Both the position numbers and the translations under genes were made by a program. Of a stretch of 11,937 nucleotides of DNA, positions 6,604-11,937 are shown one piece after another; the first letter of the stretch is position 1, and each line of letters opens with the position of its first letter. The notes under the pieces were generated by a model, which was given only the letters and a program-made list of their open reading frames with translations, did no database searches and was not told where the DNA came from. The DNA lies in contig JAGVCI010000120.1 in the NCBI GenBank assembly GCA_020059985.1, positions 1-11,937 on the forward strand, written 5' to 3'. Source of the DNA: Candidatus Peribacterales bacterium (lineage in GTDB: Bacteria; Patescibacteriota; Gracilibacteria; Peribacterales; Peribacteraceae).

Positions 6604-6629
6604 GCGCTCACGCCGGCTCTACGCTGCTC

Positions 6630-7094
6630 TTATTCCTTCTTCGCCTCTGCCTCCTGTGCCACCTCTGCTGCCGCGGCAACCTCCGCCTCAGGTGCCTCCT
6701 CAACCGGTGCTGGTGCTGCAGCGATCGCAAACTCGTCAGCGGTCGTGAAGCGCTCGCTCAACCTCGCAGACTTTCCGCTGCGTCCACGGAGGAATGTCAG
6801 TTTGCTGCGGCGGACCTTTGCGACTTTCTTCACATCCACCTTCTCCACGAGCGGAGAATGAAGAGCGAAAATACGCTCCACACCCACTCCAGAAGCGATG
6901 CGGCGAACCGTCATCGTCGTATCCGTCGACGTCTTTCCATTGTGCACAGCGATCACGAGACCCTCGAAGATCTGGATGCGGTTCTTCTCCCCTTCCACGA
7001 TGCGCTCATGGACACGCACGGTGAACCCCGGGCGAATCTCCGGTCGTGCCTTGGCAAAAGGCTTGGCCTGTTCTTGCAGAGCTGTAGACGTCAT
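6630..7094 (-). CDS. rplS: 50S ribosomal protein L19 with Ala/Glu-rich tail
   Basis: bL19 sits at the 30S-50S interface of the large subunit. The first 115 or so residues are a standard L19: IRPGFTVRVHERI (20-32), NRIQIFEGLVIA (38-49), VRRIASGVGVERIFALHSP (63-81), and VRRSKLTFLRGRSGKSARL (94-112). Residues 116-154 are an additional Ala/Glu/Pro-rich acidic tail ending AEAKKE, about 40 residues beyond the usual end and probably disordered. The ATG at 7094 gives a normal N-terminus (MTSTALQEQAKPF). The sequence before it is pyrimidine-rich and has no Shine-Dalgarno. The usual neighbours trmD, rimM and rpsP are absent here; instead the regulator gene lies 156 nt upstream and the csaB-like gene 40 nt downstream. 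Confidence 0.95.
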   Translation of the reverse strand: MTSTALQEQAKPFAKARPEIRPGFTVRVHERIVEGEKNRIQIFEGLVIAVHNGKTSTDTTMTVRRIASGVGVERIFALHSPLVEKVDVKKVAKVRRSKLTFLRGRSGKSARLSERFTTADEFAIAAAPAPVEEAPEAEVAAAAEVAQEAEAKKE

Positions 7095-7103
7095 GTCCGG
7101 GGG

Positions 7104-7132
7104 AGGCTAATGAAAAGACGGCTTTGTGTAAA
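7104..7132 (-). promoter_or_regulatory. Possible rplS promoter
   Basis: On the minus strand TTTACA (7132-7127) and TAGCCT (7109-7104) are 17 nt apart, and the ATG follows 9 nt after the -10. This fits a leader of about 2 nt, but the -10 is poor. An overlapping TACACA (7130-7125) would instead give a leader of about 23 nt. Tentative. Confidence 0.3.
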
Positions 7133-7164
7133 GAAAATACAAGGGTTTAGGAGTGCCATTCCCC

Positions 7165-7248
7165 CTAGGATTTCGAGGCAATCGACGATTTCGACGACAT
7201 CGATGATCTTCAAATTCCTCGATTTCTTCGATTCCCTCGAAATCCTCG
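7165..7248. repeat. Inverted 9-nt-period array after the regulator gene
   Basis: The left half has 9-nt units GATTTCGAG, GCAATCGAC, GATTTCGAC, GACATCGAT and GATCTTCAA (7169-7213). The right half has ATTCCTCGA, TTTCTTCGA, TTCCCTCGA and AATCCTCGT (7214-7249). Arms 7169-7196 and 7217-7244 pair at 23 of 28 positions, with a perfect 10-bp outer core (GATTTCGAGG), and the pairing extends to 7165/7248. It starts 2 nt after the regulator stop codon, so it could be the 3' hairpin of that mRNA. There is no U-tract: on the minus strand the stem is followed by a G run. Confidence 0.75.
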
Positions 7249-7250
7249 TT

Positions 7251-7838
7251 TTATTTCTCCTTCGCTTCCTCCATCTCCTTTTGCAGAGCGTTATGGACCA
7301 CCAAATGGCGAGGATCGCTCATAATCTCGGTTATGAAGCGGTCGCGAAGGCTCAAGCGGTAGAGGAAATCCGCACGCGAGAAGATCGAGTATTTCACGTT
7401 CTTCAAACTCGGGTCCTGGAGGAGGAGCGCCTCGAGCATCTCCTTTTTCACCTCTCCAACGATGAGAAGATCAACCTTACTTTCGGTACCGACGAAGTTC
7501 CCGGCGAGGACGATGAGGTCGACGCTCGGAAGTTTTTTGATGCTCGACACGACTGGGCTCTCAGCCTGAATCTCCTTGGCGAAAATATTGCGCAGCTCCG
7601 GAAAGAGCGAAAATTCCGCGTCCACGCGGTAGTATTTTTTGCGATTTCGGTGCCTCGCCTTCACCAAGCCAATGCGACGAAGATTCTCGAGTTCGCGGCG
7701 GATGGAGTTGATCTGCTCGTGAAGGAGACGTGTGAGCTCTCTGATGTAATATTCCTCTTCTGGATGGAGGAGGAATGTACTCAGAAGTTTGACACGGGTC
7801 TGAGAGCTGAACAGTGCTTTAAGGACAGTAGAAGACAT
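7251..7838 (-). CDS. Winged-helix regulator fused to a degenerate nucleotidyltransferase-like domain
   Basis: This 195-residue protein is probably a cytoplasmic DNA-binding regulator. Residues about 4-72 form an ArsR-like winged helix-turn-helix: SSQTRVKLLSTFLLHPEEEY, recognition region YIRELTRLLHEQINSIRRELENL (31-53), and wing RHRNRKKYYRV (62-72). Residues 100-185 resemble the minimal nucleotidyltransferase fold, with GNFVGTESKVDLLIVG (113-128) in place of GSxxxGxxxxxSDxDLLV. The first metal-binding Asp is Lys (121), so catalysis is unlikely. Similar fusions are, to my knowledge, common in CPR genomes; targets and ligands are unknown. The ATG at 7838 is preceded by AGGAGG with 4 nt spacing, the only clear Shine-Dalgarno in the window. 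Its promoter is framed by a 7-bp inverted repeat, suggesting autoregulation. It is divergent from the TrbL-like gene. Confidence 0.75.
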   Translation of the reverse strand: MSSTVLKALFSSQTRVKLLSTFLLHPEEEYYIRELTRLLHEQINSIRRELENLRRIGLVKARHRNRKKYYRVDAEFSLFPELRNIFAKEIQAESPVVSSIKKLPSVDLIVLAGNFVGTESKVDLLIVGEVKKEMLEALLLQDPSLKNVKYSIFSRADFLYRLSLRDRFITEIMSDPRHLVVHNALQKEMEEAKEK

Positions 7839-7842
7839 AGAG

Positions 7843-7848
7843 CCTCCT
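7843..7848 (-). promoter_or_regulatory. Shine-Dalgarno AGGAGG of the regulator gene
   Basis: Minus-strand AGGAGG lies 4 nt before the ATG at 7838 and decides that start. The spacing is short but workable. It is the exception in this window, where other starts lack any such site. Confidence 0.7.
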
Positions 7849-7858
7849 AAGAAAGAGG

Positions 7859-7898
7859 GTGTTCACAAACTGTACTCATGAACACAGAGGTAGTGCAA
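7859..7898 (-). promoter_or_regulatory. Regulator promoter with operator-like inverted repeat
   Basis: On the minus strand TTGCAC (7898-7893), an 18-nt spacer and TACAGT (7874-7869) form a good promoter; transcription would start near 7862, giving a leader of about 24 nt that contains the AGGAGG. The perfect inverted repeat GTGTTCA (7859-7865) / TGAACAC (7879-7885), 13 nt apart, is centred on 7872, that is on the -10 itself. A dimeric winged-helix protein bound here would block RNA polymerase; the regulator encoded just downstream is the obvious candidate. Confidence 0.6.
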
Positions 7899-8035
7899 GA
7901 AAAGTGATCAATCTTTTGAACATATTATGTGATCAAGTTATTTGGCTTCAAATAAACAGAAATTGGATATTTTGTTTATTATATTTAACTTTAATGAACA
8001 CATTTTATACTCATTGTTGTATGCATTTTGTGTTC
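7878..8035. repeat. AT-rich divergent region with recurring GTGTTCA/TGAACAC and GTGATCAA words
   Basis: The 284-nt gap between the regulator and the TrbL-like gene is strikingly AT-rich from about 7900 to 8035. ATGAACACA occurs exactly at 7878-7886 and 7994-8002. GAACACA (7996-8002) faces TGTGTTC (8029-8035) as a second inverted pair with a 26-nt loop. GTGATCAA is repeated at 7904-7911 and 7929-7936, 25 nt apart. A short hairpin, AGTGC-TACA-GCACT, is at 8037-8050. I see no gene in this region; a 64-codon open frame across it (from 7942) has a TTG start and no protein-like features. Confidence 0.55.
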
Positions 8036-8086
8036 TAGTGCTACAGCACTCCCCGCAGCCCAAAGCCAGAAACCCGCATCCCAGGA

Positions 8087-8115
8087 TTGCGAAAAAGGGC
8101 GATTTTTGCTACAAT
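8087..8115 (+). promoter_or_regulatory. Promoter of the TrbL-like gene, leaderless arrangement
   Basis: TTGCGA (8087-8092), a 17-nt spacer and TACAAT (8110-8115) form the best promoter in the window. The ATG at 8123 begins 8 nt after the -10, so the mRNA would start at or one base before the ATG. The TTG at 8087 that could be read as an upstream start codon is part of the -35 box. Confidence 0.7.
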
Positions 8116-8122
8116 AATCCGA

Positions 8123-9925
8123 ATGCGATCACATAAAAAACTCATTACGGCGGGGCTCAGCTCGATCGTTTTTGCAGCTCTCCTGGGAAGCCAGGGGCTG
8201 GATTTCCTCCTCGTCCCCCTTGCTCACGCGCAGGGTGCTCCCACAAGCGACATGATGAGTGCAATCTTTGAGATCTTTTCGGTGATCTTGAGCTTCATGC
8301 AGTTTATCGTCGTCATGCTGCTTCACATGATGGAGCTCCTTCTCGATCCTGAAGTCTTTCTGGAAGCATTCGAAGGTGCAGGACCTGGAGCAACAAATCC
8401 ACTAAGAGAGATCTGGAAGATTTCACGCGATATCACCAATGTACTTCTCGCGGTTGTTCTCGTCTTCGGAGCAGTTTGGGCAATTATCACGGCAAACAAA
8501 GACTTCATTATCGAGTATGCGGTGAAGTTCATCCTCGCAATCATTCTCGTGAATTTTTCATGGTTCTTTCCCCGCGTCATTATCGATGTTGCCAACGTCC
8601 TGACCGCGACTATCTACACAGTTCCAGTTAGTGTTCTTCCTATGTCCGCAGTTGATGACCCTGCAGGATCCCCTCCATCGCGTTGTGTCTACCGGCAAGA
8701 TAACAAAACGAAGCGGTGTGACATTTGGGGTGACGTCACATTTCTGCCAAGTGACGCAACTGCACTGAAGGGCTCTGGGTTCGAATGCATTATCGGAGAT
8801 TTGGTGTGCTTCAAAAAAGAACCATTTGATTCCAATGCCAATACTCCACAAGCGATTCTCTTGGGTCTTGTTATTAACTTCGGGCGCATTGCCGACATCG
8901 GGAAAGTTCCAATAAGTACTTCGGGGCTGACTTCCGGTGGCGCACCTATTACGACAGCTGCCACGAGAAGTATGCTCGCAAATGTGATGGGCGTTTTCTT
9001 CAGGGTATTTTTGATGATCGCGCTCCTCTTCCCTCTGCTCGCGATGATGGCGGCGTTCGTTATTCGTATACCTATTCTCTGGCTTACTATCGCGTTCATG
9101 CCATTCATGTTCGTTGGGTTCGTTATGGGGGACAAAATTCCAAAGCTTAACCCCATGATGATTTGGCACGAGTTTTTGAAAGCCGCCTTCTTACCGTTCT
9201 TCGTTGGCATCCCACTTGCCGCTGGATTTATCCTCGCCAACATCGGTGCGACTATGGCCATTCCACCTGGACTCGGATACGCCACGACTCCGGTGAAACT
9301 TTTATTTGTGAATGTGAACACCCTCTGGGATCTTCTTTGGATGATTATGACTATTGGAATTCTCTGGGTGGGTACCTTCAAGATGCTCAATAACATGGGA
9401 GAAATTTACGCATCCGTTGCTAACACCGTGAGCGGTTGGGGCAAAGCGATCGGTGGTCTTGCCATCAAAGCTCCGCTCTCCGTTCCGTTCATTCCCGTCC
9501 CTGGCAAAGGAAATGTTTCTCCGCTCGCCATTGCTGCTGGTCTCTCTCCGCACCGTCTTTCTAGTCAGTTAAGCAGCGCAGCAATCAAACAGGTTGACGA
9601 TCTTGGTTTGGGACTCGGAGGCAAAACAGGCGAAGAGATTGCTGAGGCAATTGGAAATCACACCGACAAGATTAACATTGCCACGAACCTCAAACAGCAC
9701 TATGAATTCATCATGAATAACCCGACTGACAGTGCGGGAATACAGACAAGACTTGCAGCAATCGGAACCGAGCTTCAAAAGGTCGGAGGTCCTGCAAATC
9801 CGGACGCGCATACTGCAGCAGAGGTTTTGGAAAAACTGAAAACGGATGCGAGCCTCAGCGCTGTAAACTTGGGTGTACTCGATGAGAGTGTGATCGAGCA
9901 AAATATCAGAAATGCCACGCCGTAA
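8123..9925 (+). CDS. Multi-pass membrane protein, TrbL/VirB6-like (putative type IV secretion channel component)
   Basis: This 600-residue protein begins with a signal sequence (basic RSHKK, hydrophobic 7-34, likely signal peptidase I site AHA-QG after residue 36). Membrane segments follow at about 47-72, 103-123, 129-160, 244-258, 286-314, 316-337, 352-375 and 392-420. The loop 161-243 carries four Cys (188, 199, 222, 229) that could form two disulfides if exported. From residue 430 it becomes a Gly/Ala-rich and then helical soluble tail to 600. The segment NPLREIWKISRDITNVLLAV... followed by a Lys/Phe helix with ILVNFSWFFPRVIIDVANVL resembles the TrbL/VirB6-type conjugal-transfer proteins of CPR bacteria; this is recognition by pattern, not a proven match. 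No other secretion gene is nearby. The ATG at 8123 is set by the promoter and the signal peptide. It ends 5 nt from the convergent infB stop. Confidence 0.6.
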   Translation: MRSHKKLITAGLSSIVFAALLGSQGLDFLLVPLAHAQGAPTSDMMSAIFEIFSVILSFMQFIVVMLLHMMELLLDPEVFLEAFEGAGPGATNPLREIWKISRDITNVLLAVVLVFGAVWAIITANKDFIIEYAVKFILAIILVNFSWFFPRVIIDVANVLTATIYTVPVSVLPMSAVDDPAGSPPSRCVYRQDNKTKRCDIWGDVTFLPSDATALKGSGFECIIGDLVCFKKEPFDSNANTPQAILLGLVINFGRIADIGKVPISTSGLTSGGAPITTAATRSMLANVMGVFFRVFLMIALLFPLLAMMAAFVIRIPILWLTIAFMPFMFVGFVMGDKIPKLNPMMIWHEFLKAAFLPFFVGIPLAAGFILANIGATMAIPPGLGYATTPVKLLFVNVNTLWDLLWMIMTIGILWVGTFKMLNNMGEIYASVANTVSGWGKAIGGLAIKAPLSVPFIPVPGKGNVSPLAIAAGLSPHRLSSQLSSAAIKQVDDLGLGLGGKTGEEIAEAIGNHTDKINIATNLKQHYEFIMNNPTDSAGIQTRLAAIGTELQKVGGPANPDAHTAAEVLEKLKTDASLSAVNLGVLDESVIEQNIRNATP

Positions 9926-9930
9926 CGAGG

Positions 9931-11937
9931 TTATTCCGCCTTCTTCTTAAACTCCTTCACGTAGACCTCGAGAATGTCTCCTTCAAGAATCGGAGTCGTG
10001 GATTCGACGCGCATACCGCACTCGGTCCCCTCCTTCGCTTCTTTGATGTCTTTGTCGACGTGCTTAAGTGACGAGATGCGGCCAGTCCCCACTTCCGCGC
10101 TGGCGCGCATCAGACGGAAGGGCAGACGCTTCACGACACCATCGGTGACACGTCCTCCGACGATCTGTTGGTTCTTCTTCGTGAGGAAGATCGCCTTCAC
10201 TTCCAAGTGTCCCGTGACGCTCTCCTCTTCCTCCGCTTCGACGAGTCCCTTCACGAGCGCATCGATGTCATCGAGCAGGGCGTAGACCACGTCGTACTCA
10301 CGGACCTTCACACCCTCCTGGTCCGCTGTGCGCTTCACCTCGACAGGTACCGCAACGTGGAACGCTACAACAATACCGTCGCTCGCGGCGGCCATCATGA
10401 CGTCGCTATCGGATACCGCGCCGATCGCCGCATGGATCACCTTCACGCCGACGGCTTCGCCCGTGATCTTCGCGAGAGAACCCTGGATCGCCTCCAGAGA
10501 CCCCTGGGAATCGGCTTTGAGAACGACTTTGAGCTGCGTGAGTTTGCCCTCGGAAAGGCGGCTCACGAGGTCCACGAAGCTACGTTTCTTCTGCAGTTGT
10601 CCGCGTTCGCGAACGGCGTCGAGCAGCACGCGTGCTTCGGCCTCAGACGCGACCACCTGGAGGATATCTCCGACGGATGGCACATCGTCAAAACCGGAGA
10701 TGCGAACCGGAGCCGATGGCGGCACATCAGCGATCTTCACACCGTGTGCATCAGTTAAGGTGCGGATACGACCCATCGTCTCTCCACAGACGAAGATATC
10801 GCCTGTGTGCAATGTTCCGGTATTCACGATCACGGACCCGAGGGATCCGAGAGATTTATCCAAGTGACTTTCGATGACGGTTGCGACGGCGTTGCGCTTC
10901 GGGTTTGCACGGAGATTCTCGGTCTCCGCAATGATCACGATGGCATCGAGAAGGTCCTCGATTCCTTGCTTGGTTTTCGCACTCACGAGAACGACTGGCA
11001 CTTTGCCGCCCCATTCCTCGGGCTGCAGTTCGTGACTCGCGAGCTCGCCCTTCACACGATCGGGATCGGCCCCAGTCTTATCGATCTTGTTGATCGCCGC
11101 GATGATCGGCACTCCTGCTTCTTTGGCATGGTTGATCGCTTCGACGGTCGTCGGCTTGATCCCTTCATCGGCCGCCACCACGATGACCGCGATATCTGTG
11201 ACCTGCGCTCCGCGGGCACGCATGGCTGTGAATGCCTCGTGACCTGGAGTATCGAGGAACGTGATCGGGTGGTGCTCAGACGAGCCCTTGGGTGTGTGGA
11301 CGATCTGATACGCACCAATGTGCTGCGTGATGCCGCCCGCCTCGCCTCCGGCCACATCCGTCTCACGGATCGCATCGAGAATAGAGGTCTTCCCGTGGTC
11401 GACATGTCCCATGATCACGACGACTGGCGCGCGCACCTGGAGATTTTCCGGCTCATCTTTGAGAAGCTCTTCGATGTTGCGACTGAAGATGTCCTCCGCC
11501 TTCACTGAAGCCTCAGCTTTCTTCACCGATACCCCCAGTTCATCCGCGACGATGGCTGCTGTCTCGTAATCGATCGTCTGGTTGATGGTCGCCATGATGC
11601 CGCTACCCATCAGCACTTGGATGATTTTGGGAACCTGGACTCCTGTCTTCTCTGCGAACTCTTTTACGGAAAGTTGTGACGGAAGTTCCACGACTCCTTC
11701 CTTTCGTTTGATCTGCTCTTGGTTGGAACGCGCGGCCGTGTGACTTAAGTCCTTCGTCGATTTTCGTGGTTGCGCGGGCTCGCCCTTCACCTGTTCTTTC
11801 CGGAGTTCTTCAGCCTGAGCTCGAATGGCCTCCGCCGGAACATCCTCGAGCGTGAGCTTTCGCAGAACATGCAGTGATTCTTTTTTGAGCGCTCGCGGCT
11901 TGGCACCCGCAGCGGGTGCTGCCGGAGCCTCAGCTAC
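9931..11937 (-). CDS. infB: Translation initiation factor IF-2 (5' end beyond the window)
   Basis: IF-2 is the GTPase that brings initiator fMet-tRNA to the 30S subunit and promotes subunit joining. The frame is open to the window edge, so at least 668 residues are present and the true start lies outside; a GTG at 11790 is internal. Visible order: an Ala/Pro-rich stretch and a Leu/Glu/Arg-rich helix (11937-11791), an IF2_N-type segment (LPSQLSVKEFAEKTGVQVPK), then the G domain with G1 GHVDHGKTS (near 11409-11383), the switch GGITQHIGAY, G3 DTPGHEAF, G4 NKID and G5 SAK. The beta-barrel domain II, the linker (RRMEV-type region absent) and the C-terminal fMet-tRNA-binding barrel follow, ending EVYVKEFKKKAE. 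Nothing essential is missing from the visible part. It shares the window with its substrate, tRNA-fMet. It is convergent with the TrbL-like gene, 5 nt apart, with no terminator between. Confidence 0.97.
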   Translation of the reverse strand, partial: VAEAPAAPAAGAKPRALKKESLHVLRKLTLEDVPAEAIRAQAEELRKEQVKGEPAQPRKSTKDLSHTAARSNQEQIKRKEGVVELPSQLSVKEFAEKTGVQVPKIIQVLMGSGIMATINQTIDYETAAIVADELGVSVKKAEASVKAEDIFSRNIEELLKDEPENLQVRAPVVVIMGHVDHGKTSILDAIRETDVAGGEAGGITQHIGAYQIVHTPKGSSEHHPITFLDTPGHEAFTAMRARGAQVTDIAVIVVAADEGIKPTTVEAINHAKEAGVPIIAAINKIDKTGADPDRVKGELASHELQPEEWGGKVPVVLVSAKTKQGIEDLLDAIVIIAETENLRANPKRNAVATVIESHLDKSLGSLGSVIVNTGTLHTGDIFVCGETMGRIRTLTDAHGVKIADVPPSAPVRISGFDDVPSVGDILQVVASEAEARVLLDAVRERGQLQKKRSFVDLVSRLSEGKLTQLKVVLKADSQGSLEAIQGSLAKITGEAVGVKVIHAAIGAVSDSDVMMAAASDGIVVAFHVAVPVEVKRTADQEGVKVREYDVVYALLDDIDALVKGLVEAEEEESVTGHLEVKAIFLTKKNQQIVGGRVTDGVVKRLPFRLMRASAEVGTGRISSLKHVDKDIKEAKEGTECGMRVESTTPILEGDILEVYVKEFKKKAE

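Noticed and set aside
6858..7850. 330-codon + strand frame across rplS and the regulator
   Set aside because: It is antisense to two well-supported genes and runs through the inverted array; the - strand products carry the recognisable motifs.
8087..8122. Upstream TTG start for the TrbL-like protein
   Set aside because: The TTG belongs to a -35 box with a 17-nt spacer to TACAAT; the ATG at 8123 gives a proper signal peptide.
7942..8136. 64-codon + strand frame with TTG start in the AT-rich gap
   Set aside because: No ribosome site, it crosses the TrbL-like promoter, and its composition is that of AT-rich non-coding DNA.
11788..11790. GTG as the start of infB
   Set aside because: The frame continues open for 49 more codons to the window edge with an Ala/Pro-rich, IF-2-like N-terminal sequence, so the gene is cut by the window.

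Overview
The window looks like a piece of the main chromosome of a Patescibacteria (CPR) bacterium. A Peregrinibacteria/Peribacteria-type genome is my guess, but this is inference and no marker here is decisive. The clues are: about half G+C, a shortened MurC, a multi-pass membrane protein resembling the TrbL/VirB6-like proteins common in CPR genomes, a CPR-style winged-helix protein fused to a degenerate nucleotidyltransferase-like domain, almost no Shine-Dalgarno sequences, and tightly packed genes. TGA is an ordinary stop here (it ends the pyruvyl-transferase gene), so the UGA=Gly code of Absconditabacteria/Gracilibacteria does not apply.

Layout. Positions 30-1307 (-) hold murC, divergent from an FtsB/DivIC-like septum gene at 1431-1880 (+). 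An initiator tRNA-fMet (1942-2018), ribosomal protein L27 (2088-2369) and an unrecognised acidic-tailed protein (2484-3182) follow on the + strand. The last overlaps by 4 nt with the convergent thpR-like 2H phosphoesterase (3179-3727, -), which lies 9 nt downstream of lepA (3737-5557, -). Further - strand genes are a CsaB-like polysaccharide pyruvyl transferase (5657-6589), L19 with an Ala/Glu-rich tail (6630-7094) and a winged-helix regulator (7251-7838). An AT-rich 284-nt divergent intergenic region separates the regulator from a TrbL/VirB6-like membrane protein (8123-9925, +). That gene ends 5 nt from the end of infB (9931 to the window edge, -), whose 5' end is outside.

Functionally the window mixes translation (initiator tRNA, IF-2, L19, L27, LepA) with cell envelope and division (MurC, FtsB-like, CsaB-like, TrbL-like). 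It is core chromosome: I see no insertion sequence, phage gene, CRISPR array or origin.

The most unusual content is between the genes. Four intergenic gaps carry long imperfect inverted repeats. In three of them the arms are degenerate 9-nt-period arrays in which each locus uses its own unit and then switches to the reverse complement of that unit. Separately, many genes have a -10-like TACANT hexamer 6-9 nt before the start codon, which suggests leaderless mRNAs; only the regulator has a clear AGGAGG. The regulator's promoter is framed by a 7-bp inverted repeat whose word recurs across the divergent region, a candidate autoregulatory operator.
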